From the NCBI GenBank assembly GCA_021784555.1, contig JAJYHY010000039.1:1-37162 (forward strand): 37,162 nt of DNA. The letters are read 5' to 3'. Positions 25,020-33,316 of the stretch are shown piece after piece. Source of the DNA: a bacterium (GTDB lineage Bacteria; Verrucomicrobiota; Verrucomicrobiia; Limisphaerales; UBA8199). The notes below the pieces were generated by a model. That model was not told where the DNA came from, did not search any database, and worked only from the letters and a program-made list of their open reading frames with translations. The number at the start of each line of letters is the position of its first letter. Position 1 is the stretch's first letter. The position numbers were made by a program, and so were the translations under genes.

Positions 25020-25703
25020 TTAGCCTCGGGCCTCCCGGTGGGGGTCACCTCCTTCGCCGGGCCGTTGCCGCATTGGGCGAACCGGCCCGGCCCATCGGCC
25101 GCCCCGCTCACCCGCGTGCCGCCAGCCTAATTCGAGGTTCAGGGCAACACTCCAAAGGCTGACCACCAGGGTAACCACGCGATTGGCCGGGTAGAGATCC
25201 AACTGGCCCAGGCTGACGGCCACGCTGAGGAGCAGCACGTTGAGGACGGTGCCGGCAAGGCAGATCAGGCTGAACCTGGAGAAGCGCAGCATGCGGGGAC
25301 GGACGGGGGGCCGAGGAGCGGAGCGATCGCGAAAAGTCCAGAGATCGCTCCAGGCGAGGTTATTGCTGGTGGCGACCTCCGGAGCAATGGTCTTGCTGAG
25401 AGCGAGGTTCCGGTGAAGAGTACGCGGGTCGGCCAGCAGGAAGAGGATGGCCATATCGACTACAACGCCGCTGCCGCCGACCAAGCCGAACTTGAGGTAG
25501 CGGCGCAGGGCCGGATTTGCCGCCAGATCGTTTGCCAGCGGCAGGAACGTACGGAGCGGACCGCGAGATAACCACGAAAGAACGCAAGGAGCGTAAAGGG
25601 CGGAGTCGGATGGCGCCTCGCTGGAATTGCTCGGCGGCCGCGGCGGCGCCGAGGGCCGGTCCGTTACGGTGGGAGCATGGATGTGGTTCGCGTCGTTTGA
25701 CAT
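25020..25703 (-). CDS. GtrA-like membrane protein
   Basis: 227 residues from MSNDANHIHAPT. The GtrA motif is RYLKFGLVGGSGVVVDMAILFLL (residues about 75-97), followed by NNLAWSDLWTFRDR and two or three more transmembrane helices (SLICLAGTVLNVLLLSVAVSL; VVTLVVSLWSVALNLEL). GtrA-type proteins are thought to flip polyprenyl-phosphate sugars. It starts 11 bp after the stop of the mannosyltransferase-like gene, so the two probably work together in cell-surface glycosylation. The first 70 residues are Pro/Ser-rich; part (about residues 35-55, DNA near 25540-25610) is a repeat-like stretch with ACCACGAAAGAACGCAAGGA inserted in frame. Confidence 0.85.
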   Translation of the reverse strand: MSNDANHIHAPTVTDRPSAPPRPPSNSSEAPSDSALYAPCVLSWLSRGPLRTFLPLANDLAANPALRRYLKFGLVGGSGVVVDMAILFLLADPRTLHRNLALSKTIAPEVATSNNLAWSDLWTFRDRSAPRPPVRPRMLRFSRFSLICLAGTVLNVLLLSVAVSLGQLDLYPANRVVTLVVSLWSVALNLELGWRHAGERGGRWAGPVRPMRQRPGEGGDPHREARG

Positions 25704-25714
25704 TTCAAGGGTTT

Positions 25715-27115
25715 CTAACCGGCCCAGCGGTAGTTTAGGAACCGCCAGACCAATACGAGGTGCAACGCCACGAACGCGGTTAGCACGAGCCAGCGCAGTA
25801 ATCTTCGGTCTCGTGTAGCGAGCCAAACCGCCATGGCGATGAAGACCGGAAAGACCATTGAGGCGAAGCGGGTAAAGGAACAGAAGGTGCCGGAGACGGC
25901 CGGGAAGACGCCCAGGGCCAGCGCCCAAAGGAACCAGGTCTTGTCCAGCCGCCAGACCAAAGGCAGCCACACCACCGCGAAGAGAAAGACGCAGCGGTCC
26001 AGGAGCGAGCCGGTGAAGGCGTGCCAAGCCGTGGGCGAGTAAAATCCTGCGATGAACTTGGGCAGGTTCCAAAGGTTGCTGATGGATTGGACGCCCCAAT
26101 GTTTCTGGGCCTGAAAGCCTTCGAAAGGGTTTCCCGTCCAATGCCACAGGAGCAGGAGGTAAAGCTCAAGGCCCAGCAGCGGGGCGGCGAGGAGCAGATA
26201 GGGGCTTGGCGAAGTGGCGTGTGGGATGCCGCGACGGTGGTTCGACGGGCCGTTGGCGCGGGTGTCGCCTGCCTGTGTGGGACGAGAACGGCGGCCGAAC
26301 CGGAAACGCCGGGTGCCAAAGCGGCGTCGCGTTTCACTTGCCGCCGCACTCCACAAGCTGGCGCCAGGTTCGGAGGGGCCGCTACAATCCGAGCGAGGTG
26401 TGTCGTCTCGGCAGCCGAAGAAATTCCTGAGCCAGGCAAGCCAGCGATGGCGGGCCGTCCAGCGGGCGAGCGCGGGCGGCGGGTGCCGGATGAGAAGCCA
26501 GAGCAGGATGGGCCCGAGGGAGAGGATGCCAACGGCGCGGGTCAACGGGAGCAGGAAGGTGGCTGCGAAGGCGAGCCAGAAGCGGCCGTCCTCCAGACCG
26601 AGGCAGAGGAGCATCAGCAGCGGGAAGAACAGGCTCTCGCTGTAGATGAATTGGAAAAAGAGAGAGCCGGGAAACAGGGCCAAGAAGGCCACTGCCAGCC
26701 AGGCCGTCCGCTCCCCGAACCGCCGCGCCACCATCCAGCCGAACAGGGCAAAGCCGGCGAGGGAGAGCAGATTGGAGAGGACCATCCCGGCGAGGACATC
26801 GTTGCCGCCAAAGAGCGGCGTGGCCCAGCGGATGAGCAGCGGCCAGAGCGGATAAAAGGCGCAGGAGGGCGCGCCGGGGACGTAACCGTCCTCGCTCAGG
26901 CAAAGATAATGCTCGGCGTCCCAGGTGATAAAGTGGCGGGCGAAGGCGTTGGATTGGGCGGGTGGCGGGCGGAGGCCGAACCGCTCGAACCAGCCGGCGT
27001 TAATGCTCTGCGCCCGTTGCTCATCATAACGCGGCCATAATGCGATGGCGGCGCAAACCAGGCCGAGATAGAAGAGCTTCCACAGCGCCAGCCAGGCGAT
27101 GAGTCGGACTGGCAT
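25715..27115 (-). CDS. PIG-V-like mannosyltransferase family membrane protein
   Basis: 466 residues from MPVRLIAWLALWK; upstream in-frame sequence to 27397 is repeat DNA and is not used. The motif HFITWDAEHYLCLSEDGY (first loop) and AFYPLWPLLIRW are characteristic of the PIG-V/GPI mannosyltransferase-like GT-C family that uses polyprenyl-phosphate mannose; around eight transmembrane helices follow. Residues about 231-305 (26203-26425) are an Arg/Ser-rich hydrophilic block (SAAASETRRRFGTRRFRF) wedged between membrane helices, which looks like an in-frame dispersed-repeat insertion. The frame stays open through it. Partner: GtrA-like gene 11 bp downstream. Confidence 0.82.
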   Translation of the reverse strand: MPVRLIAWLALWKLFYLGLVCAAIALWPRYDEQRAQSINAGWFERFGLRPPPAQSNAFARHFITWDAEHYLCLSEDGYVPGAPSCAFYPLWPLLIRWATPLFGGNDVLAGMVLSNLLSLAGFALFGWMVARRFGERTAWLAVAFLALFPGSLFFQFIYSESLFFPLLMLLCLGLEDGRFWLAFAATFLLPLTRAVGILSLGPILLWLLIRHPPPALARWTARHRWLAWLRNFFGCRDDTPRSDCSGPSEPGASLWSAAASETRRRFGTRRFRFGRRSRPTQAGDTRANGPSNHRRGIPHATSPSPYLLLAAPLLGLELYLLLLWHWTGNPFEGFQAQKHWGVQSISNLWNLPKFIAGFYSPTAWHAFTGSLLDRCVFLFAVVWLPLVWRLDKTWFLWALALGVFPAVSGTFCSFTRFASMVFPVFIAMAVWLATRDRRLLRWLVLTAFVALHLVLVWRFLNYRWAG

Positions 27116-27119
27116 TTTT

Positions 27120-27151
27120 GATTTGCGATTTCCGATTTGCGATTTGCGATT
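27120..27151. repeat. Short tandem repeat GATTTGCGATT family
   Basis: Imperfect copies of GATTTGCGATT and GATTTCCGATT abut the start codon of the mannosyltransferase gene. The reverse-complement relative AATCGCAAATC occurs at 28351-28383. A shared dispersed repeat is likely; it separates the gene from any normal ribosome-binding site. Confidence 0.65.
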
Positions 27152-27230
27152 GGGTCCGTCGCTCGTCGGATGCCGCTGACTCACCCCAGTCTCGCGCTCA
27201 GTTCCTCCTTGGGCCTTCCTCTGCGTGTTT

Positions 27231-27314
27231 CGCGTCTCTGCGGTTGGATCCGCCTTCTGGAACCACGCGGGCTCGCGCATGGAATGGGCGCCCCGGAAAA
27301 ACCGCAGAGACGCG
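27231..27314. repeat. Inverted repeat, 15-bp perfect arms
   Basis: CGCGTCTCTGCGGTT (27231-27245) is the exact reverse complement of AACCGCAGAGACGCG (27300-27314), with partial pairing outside the arms. The 54-bp interior has no coding signal. It lies in the 278 bp between the mannosyltransferase and pseudopilin genes and resembles a miniature repeat element; next to it, near 27371, is a relative of the 14.7-kb hairpin. Confidence 0.6.
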
Positions 27315-27393
27315 AGCCACACGGAGAAAAGCCGCCATTCCGCGGCACGCCGGGGCGTGCCGGCTCCGTTGCCTCTGTTAGCTCCTGTTGAAA

Positions 27394-28359
27394 TCATTGG
27401 GGCCTCCAGGTGGCGTGTTGTTCGAGCCAGAGGACGTCCTTGCTGCGGGGCGCGGGAGCGTCGTCGCGCTGCGGATGAAGCGTGCGGGCGTCCAGCCAGC
27501 GATGGGATTCGGCGTGGCCGTCGGCGAAGCAGACGTTGCCCATCTTGCGATGGAGGATTTCCGGCTTGTCGCGCAGCACCCAGCCGCCCGGATTCTTCTC
27601 GTCAAAATCCCACTGGATGCCGAAACTAGCGTCGTTGATGGTCTCGGCCCGCTCTTCCAGAAAGGTCAGGGCCTGGGCCGGAGAAGGGCGCGTGATGTCC
27701 GACATTTTCAAGTAGGTGGTGGCGGCGGGACTCTTCATGGGCGACCCCATGAAGCAGTTCAGCGAGATGGTGCGGACGCGCGGCTGGGTGACGCCCCTCA
27801 CCGTCACGGGCCGGGCCGACGGGCATTGCCAGACCTTCGGTGTCCGCAAATAAGGGCCGAGCAGGCTGCGCTGGAGGTAAAGAATGTTGGTGCAGTCCGG
27901 CCCCGGCAGGCCCAGCCAGCCTTCAACCCAGGTCTGGCCCAGCGGAACGGACTGGCCATCCATGTTGGGCAGGAGGCGGTCGGCGTTGTCGCCGGCGTAA
28001 AGTTGGAGGGCGAGCGCAAACTGCCTCACGTTGGACAGACAATCGGTTCTCAGCGCGCGGGCTTTGGCGGCCGAAAGGGCGGGCAGGAGAAGGGCCGCCA
28101 GGAGGGCCAGAATCGCGATGACTACCAGCAGCTCGATCAGGGTGAAGCCAGGCCGCCGGGCTATCTGCGGATGATGGATGGCGGATGATGGATGGCGGAT
28201 GATGGATGGTGGATGGTGGATGATGGAGTGGTGGATTGATGGTCTGATGGGTTGGGGCGATGGAGTGGTGAGGTAGGGCCGGGTGGGTTGGGGATAAATC
28301 CCGGCGCCTTGGCGCGCTTCCACACGTCCCAGGGTCGCCGATTCCCACACCAATCGCAA
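27394..28359 (-). CDS. Type II secretion G-like pseudopilin
   Basis: 321 residues from the only in-frame ATG (28359). The prepilin signal [20 protein letters not shown] (about residues 69-88; cleavage after Gly, Glu at +5) is followed by [13 protein letters not shown] and a globular domain ending with [18 protein letters not shown], typical of the large verrucomicrobial/planctomycete family. After peptidase processing it should join a pseudopilus or surface filament. The 68 residues before the signal are abnormal: they are encoded by GGATGATGG-type minisatellite DNA and read His/Pro/Ile-rich. The original start has probably been overrun by repeat expansion. Confidence 0.85.
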   Translation of the reverse strand: MRLVWESATLGRVEARQGAGIYPQPTRPYLTTPSPQPIRPSIHHSIIHHPPSIIRHPSSAIHHPQIARRPGFTLIELLVVIAILALLAALLLPALSAAKARALRTDCLSNVRQFALALQLYAGDNADRLLPNMDGQSVPLGQTWVEGWLGLPGPDCTNILYLQRSLLGPYLRTPKVWQCPSARPVTVRGVTQPRVRTISLNCFMGSPMKSPAATTYLKMSDITRPSPAQALTFLEERAETINDASFGIQWDFDEKNPGGWVLRDKPEILHRKMGNVCFADGHAESHRWLDARTLHPQRDDAPAPRSKDVLWLEQHATWRPQ

Positions 28360-28437
28360 ATCGCAAATCTAAAATCGCAAATCCCCTGAGTGGTGGAGTG
28401 ATGGAGTGATGGAGTGATGGAGTGGTGGAGTGGTGGG
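28168..28437. repeat. Minisatellite-like GGATGATGG / GGAGTGATGGAGT tracts
   Basis: Three adjoining simple-repeat tracts: GGATGATGGATGGC-type units at 28168-28250, AATCGCAAATC-type units at 28351-28383, and GGAGTGATGGAGTGGT-type units at 28388-28437. The first lies inside the 5' end of the pseudopilin frame. A related tract on the other strand (ACTCCACTACTCC, 32734-32775) precedes the putative lipoprotein gene. Confidence 0.8.
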
Positions 28438-28843
28438 TACGCGCCCCTCCCGCGGGCTGGGCTGCCCGGACCGCCTCTGAATTGACTTGTCGAGCACCGT
28501 CCACATTTCCATTTCTCGTTCACAGTCATCGGCCCCCTGCGCACCACGGCGCCCCTATCGTTCTAATCCAAGTGCCGACTCTACAGCGAATTCAAATCTT
28601 CTCTCTACACACTGGTTGCTGATCATTCACCATATTTTGTCTCAAGCCTTGGCCGGGCAGGACGCATTGCCATTGCTTGGGGCTGGTTCAAGTCACCGGA
28701 CGGAACGGGCGTCGGACTGGCCTGAGGCCCTGCGTGACCGATGGATTTATTCACATCGGTCTTTGATGTGGGAAGTGACCCGCTATCCGCCTAGCGCCGT
28801 GTTTCCAATATGAGTGCGACCGCGGCATCCGGCTCTGCCTCCC
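28438..28843. other. Intergenic stretch, no gene seen
   Basis: About 400 bp between the repeat tracts and the toxin-antitoxin promoter. Small open frames have no recognisable character. Nothing further is seen apart from the promoter at its right end. Confidence 0.5.
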
Positions 28844-28878
28844 TTGACGCTCAGACTGTTAGACGCTATTGTCTAACA
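28844..28878 (+). promoter_or_regulatory. Promoter with overlapping operator, toxin-antitoxin pair
   Basis: TTGACG (28844-28849), 17 bp, then TATTGT (28867-28872) fits a sigma-70 promoter. A perfect inverted repeat TGTTAGAC-gctatt-GTCTAACA (28857-28878) covers the -10 box. The predicted transcription start falls at or 1 bp before the ATG at 28880, so the mRNA may be leaderless; no Shine-Dalgarno sequence is seen. The antitoxin is the obvious candidate to bind the palindrome and repress the operon. Confidence 0.65.
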
Positions 28879-28879
28879 A

Positions 28880-29104
28880 ATGAAAACCGTAACCGTTCGC
28901 GAGTTTTATCACAACGCCGGTCTGGTCGATGGCCTGGCCGAGGGAAAGAAGCTGATCGTTACCGCCAACGGCAGACCGAAATTTGTCGTGAGCAAGAGTT
29001 CGCGGCCTAAAATGTCGAGGGAGTTGGCCGAGATACGAGCTGTGGGCGACCCAAGTGCTCCCGCCTTTGACGGGAGGGCCTTCCTCGTTTCGCTTAAGAA
29101 ATGA
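28880..29104 (+). CDS. Antitoxin, Phd/MazE-like small protein
   Basis: 74 residues. MKTVTVREFYHNAGLVDGL and EGKKLIVTANGRPKFVVSKS resemble the Phd/YefM-type DNA-binding N-terminus (strand, helix, then a GRPKFVV strand); the C-terminal 30 residues are the likely toxin-binding part. It overlaps the PIN gene start by 4 bp (ATGA, 29101-29104). No resemblance in sequence to the first antitoxin beyond the fold, so the two pairs are probably separate acquisitions. Confidence 0.8.
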   Translation: MKTVTVREFYHNAGLVDGLAEGKKLIVTANGRPKFVVSKSSRPKMSRELAEIRAVGDPSAPAFDGRAFLVSLKK

Positions 29105-29568
29105 GATTCTACGCCGACACATCGTGGCGGCTGGGATACAAGTGCCGCCGGGACATGCAGCATGAGGCAGCGCTGAGCCTGTTTGAACGTGAACCCGAGG
29201 CAGACGTCCTCTGGACGCCTTGGCAGCGAGTGGAGGTGTTCAACGGTTTCTGCCAGGCTGAGCGTGCCGGCCTCTTGCGCAGGGGAGAATCTCGCCAAAT
29301 AATTCGCCTCCTGGAGCAAGAGGTGAGGATCGGTTATTGGCCCCATGTTGAGTTTGACTGGAGGGACGCGGTACGCACGGCAGGAGAACTGAGGGCTGAA
29401 CACTCGTTGAAAATGGTAGTACGCGCCATGGACTTATTTCACCTAGCGATCGCCATCGAGGTTGGGGCCGAGGCCCTGCTCTCCTTCGATACGGACCAAA
29501 TCGCGCTCGCGGAGGCGGCAGGAGTAACAGTATTTAACCTGGCCCAAAGACCTCGCAAGCCCAGATAG
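29101..29568 (+). CDS. PIN-domain toxin
   Basis: 155 residues. The PIN acidic residues are in RFYADTSWRLGYK (first Asp), WQRVEVFNGFCQAE (Glu), MDLFHLAIAIEVG (Asp) and LLSFDTDQIALAEAAG (last Asps), matching VapC-like ribonucleases; the DTSxL-type start is DTSWR here. Coupled to the antitoxin. RNA target unknown. The downstream 205 bp up to the convergent dihydrolipoyl dehydrogenase gene holds nothing recognisable. Confidence 0.87.
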   Translation: MRFYADTSWRLGYKCRRDMQHEAALSLFEREPEADVLWTPWQRVEVFNGFCQAERAGLLRRGESRQIIRLLEQEVRIGYWPHVEFDWRDAVRTAGELRAEHSLKMVVRAMDLFHLAIAIEVGAEALLSFDTDQIALAEAAGVTVFNLAQRPRKPR

Positions 29569-29773
29569 GTGGGCGATCGTCCTCGCACGCGTCTTCCCTC
29601 CCCGGGCTTCCTCGAACCGTTCCGAGGGCGAGCTCCCCGCCATGCCCGGCAGGACGCTGAGGACCTCAATCCAGTGGCGTTCGGACACTGGGAGGACCCT
29701 CCGTTTGTCCCGAGCGTCCAACGCGTTCTGCGGCCATGCCACGCATACCGCAATGCGCAATGGCAAGGAATCG

Positions 29774-31186
29774 TTATTTCTTTCTCACCAACGTATGCGT
29801 GGCGTGACCGTAGAAGGCCTCAGCGGCCTCCATCAGCGTTTCCGAAAGAGTCGGATGCGGATGAACGGCCAGGGAAAGGTCTTTGGCCGTGGCGCCCATC
29901 TCCACGGCTAGAACGCCTTCCGAAATCAACTCGCCCGCGCCTACACCTACGATTCCGACGCCCAGCACCCGTTCGGTATCCGGTTCGATGATAAGTTTCG
30001 TCAGCCCATCAGGCCGGTCGAACGACAGCGCGCGGCCCGAGGCGGCCCATGGGAACTTGGCGACTTTAACCTCAATGCCTTTGGCACGGGCTTCGGCTTC
30101 AGTTAAGCCGCACCAGGCAACTTCCGGATCGGTGAAAACAACCGCGGGAATGGTGACGTTCACAAAGGCGCTGTCTTCGCCGACGATGACCTCGACGGCA
30201 ATGCGCGCCTCCTTGGCGGCTTTATGCGCCAGCAACACGCCACCGACAATGTCGCCAATGGCATAGATGGCGGGGTCGGTGGTCTGCTGTTTCTGATTGA
30301 CATGGATGAAGCCCCGGTCGTCAAAGGAGACGCGTGTGTTTTCGAGGCCCAGGTTTTCGGCGTTAGGCGCACGGCCCACGGCGACCAGCACGCGGTCGTA
30401 AAGCTCTTCCTTCTTCTGGCCGTCGAGGTCGAACTCGACCTTGATCTGCCGTCCGCTGGTGGCCATCTTCGCGACTTTCGTCTTCAGGCGGGTCTCTTTG
30501 AAGGCTTTCTTGGCGTAGGCGGCAATCGGGCGCGCCAGGTCTGGGTCCGCGCCGGCCAGGATGGTGTCCAGGGCCTCGACGAGCACGACCTTGCTGCCGA
30601 GGGTGGCATAGACCGTTCCCAGTTCCATGCCGATGTAACCGCCGCCAATGACCAACAGGCTCTCCGGCACGTCTTCCACCTCCAGGGCTTCGCGCGAGGT
30701 CACGATGCGGGGGTTGCCGAGATCAAAGGCCTTGGGCATCGCAGACTTTGACCCGACGGCAATGATGGCCTGGTCGTAGGTGAGCAACTGCTGGCCTTGC
30801 GGTGTTTCGGCCCGGAGCATTCGCGATTCCTCGAAGTAGCCGCGTCCCTGGATGACCTGGACGCCGCGCATTTTTGCCAATTGCGCGATGCCGCCGGAGA
30901 GCCGGGTCAGGATCGACTCCTTCCAGGCGCGCAACTTCGTGGTGTCGATGGCTGGCTCGGTGAAGGTAATTCCCCTGTGCGCGGACTCGCGCGCGGCGCT
31001 CATCGTATGGGCCGCATAGAGCAGCGCCTTGGAGGGGATGCACCCCCGATTGAGGCAGACACCTCCGAGCCGAGGGTCCTTTTCGACGAGAATCACTCGC
31101 TTGCCAAGGTCCGCGGCGTAAAAGGCGGCGGCATAACCACCAGGCCCACCGCCGAGAACTACAATGTCAGTCTTGGTTGGTTCCAT
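29774..31186 (-). CDS. lpdA: Dihydrolipoyl dehydrogenase (E3)
   Basis: 470 residues. FAD-binding GGGPGGYAAAFYAADLG, redox disulfide Cys44/Cys49 in GGVCLNRGCIPSKAL, NAD-binding GGGYIGMELGTVYATLGSKV, second FAD motif YAIGDIVGGVLLAHKA, and the catalytic His-Glu near HPHPTLSETLMEA. It reoxidises the lipoyl group of 2-oxoacid dehydrogenase complexes, passing electrons to NAD+. It lies 22 bp downstream of the E2 gene in the same operon, as in many bacterial pyruvate dehydrogenase loci. Confidence 0.96.
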   Translation of the reverse strand: MEPTKTDIVVLGGGPGGYAAAFYAADLGKRVILVEKDPRLGGVCLNRGCIPSKALLYAAHTMSAARESAHRGITFTEPAIDTTKLRAWKESILTRLSGGIAQLAKMRGVQVIQGRGYFEESRMLRAETPQGQQLLTYDQAIIAVGSKSAMPKAFDLGNPRIVTSREALEVEDVPESLLVIGGGYIGMELGTVYATLGSKVVLVEALDTILAGADPDLARPIAAYAKKAFKETRLKTKVAKMATSGRQIKVEFDLDGQKKEELYDRVLVAVGRAPNAENLGLENTRVSFDDRGFIHVNQKQQTTDPAIYAIGDIVGGVLLAHKAAKEARIAVEVIVGEDSAFVNVTIPAVVFTDPEVAWCGLTEAEARAKGIEVKVAKFPWAASGRALSFDRPDGLTKLIIEPDTERVLGVGIVGVGAGELISEGVLAVEMGATAKDLSLAVHPHPTLSETLMEAAEAFYGHATHTLVRKK

Positions 31187-31208
31187 GGAATTGAATCTTG
31201 GACTTCTT

Positions 31209-32513
31209 TCACAGTTTCACGTCCTCTTCCTTGAAGCCCCCGAAGGCCTTGGCGAGGTCGAGGATAAAGCGTGCCGCTACTCCGCCATCGATCACGCGGT
31301 GATCGTAGGAGAGCCCCATCGGCAGCATCAGCCGAGGCTCGATTTTTCCTTCGCGCACAACGGGCCGCATCGCGCCCCGGCCCAGACCGAGAATGGCGAC
31401 CTCGGGCTTGTTGACGATGGGGGTGAAGTGGGCGCCGCCGATACCGCCCTGGTTCGAGATGGTGAAGGTGCCACCCTTCAATTCCTCGGCGGAGACCTTC
31501 CGTTCACGGGCCTTTCTTGCCAGATCTTCCAACTCGCGGGAAAGGTCGAGCAGGCCCTTGTTATCCACGTCGCGGATGACCGGCACGATCAATCCCGCTT
31601 CGGTATTGACGGCGACACCGATATGGAAATACTGCTTCAAAACGATTTCTTGCGAGGCTTCATCGAGGCTCGAATTGAGGATGGGATGTTGCTTGAGCGT
31701 ATTGACCACGGCCTTGAGCGCGAACGACGTCAATGTCAGCCGCGCGCCATTCTCCTCATAGACGCCAGCGTACTTCTTGCGCATATCCATCAATCCCGTG
31801 ATGTCGGCGTCTTCGAATTGCGTCACGTGCGGGACCACGTTCCAGTTCTCGGACATGCGGCGGGCGATAACCGCTCGCAACGGTGAGACTGGCTGTTTCG
31901 ACACGGGCCCCCATTTGGAAAAATCGATTTCTTCCGGAGGGGGCTTGGCCGCCTGGGGCGCGGGCTTGGCTTGGGCCGTTCTGGGCTGGGCCGCGAGGCG
32001 CTGCAGGCGCTGGATGTAGCCGCGAACGTCATCGAGGACGATTCGCCCACCCCGCTCGCTTCCATGCACGCGTGTTAGATCAATGCCCAAATCCCGCGCA
32101 AGCTTGCGGATGGAAGGCGCGGCGGGGGGCGGGAAACGAGATGGCCGGGACGGCGGAGTCTCTTCTGGCGCCGGAGTGGATTCGGTTTCACACGGGGCTT
32201 TCTCCGGTCCCGGTTCGGCCTCCACGACTCGTAAGGCCTGCCGCGGCTTGGAAACGGAAGTCGGAGTGGAAAGCTGGGCGGCCCCTTCGTTTAGCGTGAG
32301 GATACGCTGGCCGACGGTGAGCTTATCGCCCGGTTTGATATAAATTCGGCTGACGGTGCCCGCAAATGTGGAGGGGATCGTAGCCACGGCCTTTTCGTTT
32401 TCGAGTTCCAGAACGGGCTGATCCTTCGCTATCTGGTCGCCTTCCTTGACGAACAGGTTGACAACGGTGCCGGAGTCGGCTCCTTCACCGAGATTTGGTA
32501 GCTTTAAATCCAT
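31209..32513 (-). CDS. Dihydrolipoamide acetyltransferase (E2), pyruvate dehydrogenase type
   Basis: 434 residues. One lipoyl domain (1-75) with lipoate Lys41 in ELENEKAVATIPS, a Pro/Glu-rich linker, a peripheral-subunit-binding domain (APSIRKLARDLGIDL, RVHGSERGGRIVLDDV), a second linker, and the trimeric catalytic domain with SYDHRVIDGG (His405, Asp409, Gly410). Substrate (acetyl, succinyl or branched acyl) is not proven; the PVSPLRAVIARRMSENW region fits pyruvate or branched-chain E2s. E1 is not upstream in the window: the next gene is divergent. Confidence 0.92.
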   Translation of the reverse strand: MDLKLPNLGEGADSGTVVNLFVKEGDQIAKDQPVLELENEKAVATIPSTFAGTVSRIYIKPGDKLTVGQRILTLNEGAAQLSTPTSVSKPRQALRVVEAEPGPEKAPCETESTPAPEETPPSRPSRFPPPAAPSIRKLARDLGIDLTRVHGSERGGRIVLDDVRGYIQRLQRLAAQPRTAQAKPAPQAAKPPPEEIDFSKWGPVSKQPVSPLRAVIARRMSENWNVVPHVTQFEDADITGLMDMRKKYAGVYEENGARLTLTSFALKAVVNTLKQHPILNSSLDEASQEIVLKQYFHIGVAVNTEAGLIVPVIRDVDNKGLLDLSRELEDLARKARERKVSAEELKGGTFTISNQGGIGGAHFTPIVNKPEVAILGLGRGAMRPVVREGKIEPRLMLPMGLSYDHRVIDGGVAARFILDLAKAFGGFKEEDVKL

Positions 32514-32733
32514 AGATTCCTAAGCAGCGGTTACATCCTGGGTTCTTAAATGCATTGAGTGGCGGGCCAGGTCAATGAGGTTCTTCAAATTTCTGGCTGC
32601 CGGCTGCCCGCACTGACTCCGGCCGCCCTCGCAGAATCGAATTGCTGGCAGACAGTGGGACCGCCATGCTCAAGCCATGCAGAAACAGAGAAGAACAGGC
32701 CAGGCAAGCGATGAATGTGATCGGAGCCTGCCC

Positions 32734-32775
32734 ATTACTCCACCACCCCGCTACTCCAGCACTCCACTACTCCGC
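32734..32775. repeat. Short ACTCC/CCACC repeat tract
   Basis: Units such as ACTCCACTACTCC and ACTCCACCACCCC form a pyrimidine-rich tract that is the complement-strand relative of the GGAGTGGTGG tracts at 28.2-28.4 kb. It lies ahead of the putative lipoprotein gene. Confidence 0.6.
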
Positions 32776-32832
32776 TTGCCCTTCGGGCAATGTTGGTGGT
32801 TTCGACCCGGAAAGGCGGCGAGGGTGGCGGCA

Positions 32833-33285
32833 ATGGCTGTGGTGCTGCTAGCTTGGGCCTTGGCTGGATCGGGTTGCCGAACGCCTCAAGGCCCAGCCTC
32901 TGACAGCCTGGCCGCGGTCGAAATCAAGGGATGCGGTCCGCTGGAAATTGCGCGTTCTCTCTCGGATGTATTTGAAAAGGCCGGTTACAGTCCCGTGGCC
33001 CTTCCGCCGAACAGGGGCGAGAAGATGCTCTTCGAAAAGGAGGGCAACGTGGGTGAGACCGTGCTCTACGGAGACTGGAATGCGAAGCGGGTATGGTATC
33101 GGGTCAGGATACAGATGAACCTGGGGGGACCCGATTCGGAGTTAGTCACCTGCAACGCCTTTCGTGTGCTCAATCACGGCGATCCTCATTTCGAAGAGGA
33201 ACAGAGGCTGTCGCGACTTCGAGCCGGCGCCTATCAGCACCTGCTCAACCTCGCGAAGGCCCGGTTAAATCCCGCGCCAAAATAG
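32833..33285 (+). CDS. Putative exported lipoprotein, unknown
   Basis: 150 residues from the ATG at 32833. MAVVLLAWALAGSGCRTPQG looks like a lipoprotein signal with Cys15, although GSGC is a poor lipobox. A GTG at 32824 or a TTG at 32776 would add the basic residues usual before a signal helix (RPGKAARVAAM). The mature part is soluble with conserved-looking AVEIKGCGPLEIARSLSDVF, LFEKEGNVGETVLYGDW and RVRIQMNLGG. I do not recognise the family. Upstream frame sequence is repeat DNA, so the true start cannot be fixed. Confidence 0.6.
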   Translation: MAVVLLAWALAGSGCRTPQGPASDSLAAVEIKGCGPLEIARSLSDVFEKAGYSPVALPPNRGEKMLFEKEGNVGETVLYGDWNAKRVWYRVRIQMNLGGPDSELVTCNAFRVLNHGDPHFEEEQRLSRLRAGAYQHLLNLAKARLNPAPK

Positions 33286-33316
33286 GAATTGCCAGGCTCA
33301 ACTTCTCCCATAAATC

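Noticed and set aside
26021-27040. 339-residue open frame on the plus strand
   Set aside because: Glu/Gln/Gly-rich shadow of the PIG-V-like gene; no domain.
27388-28188. 266-residue open frame on the plus strand
   Set aside because: Antisense to the pseudopilin, which has a clear prepilin signal.
28168-28437. CRISPR-like array
   Set aside because: Units are short simple repeats without unique spacers of constant length; no cas gene is near.
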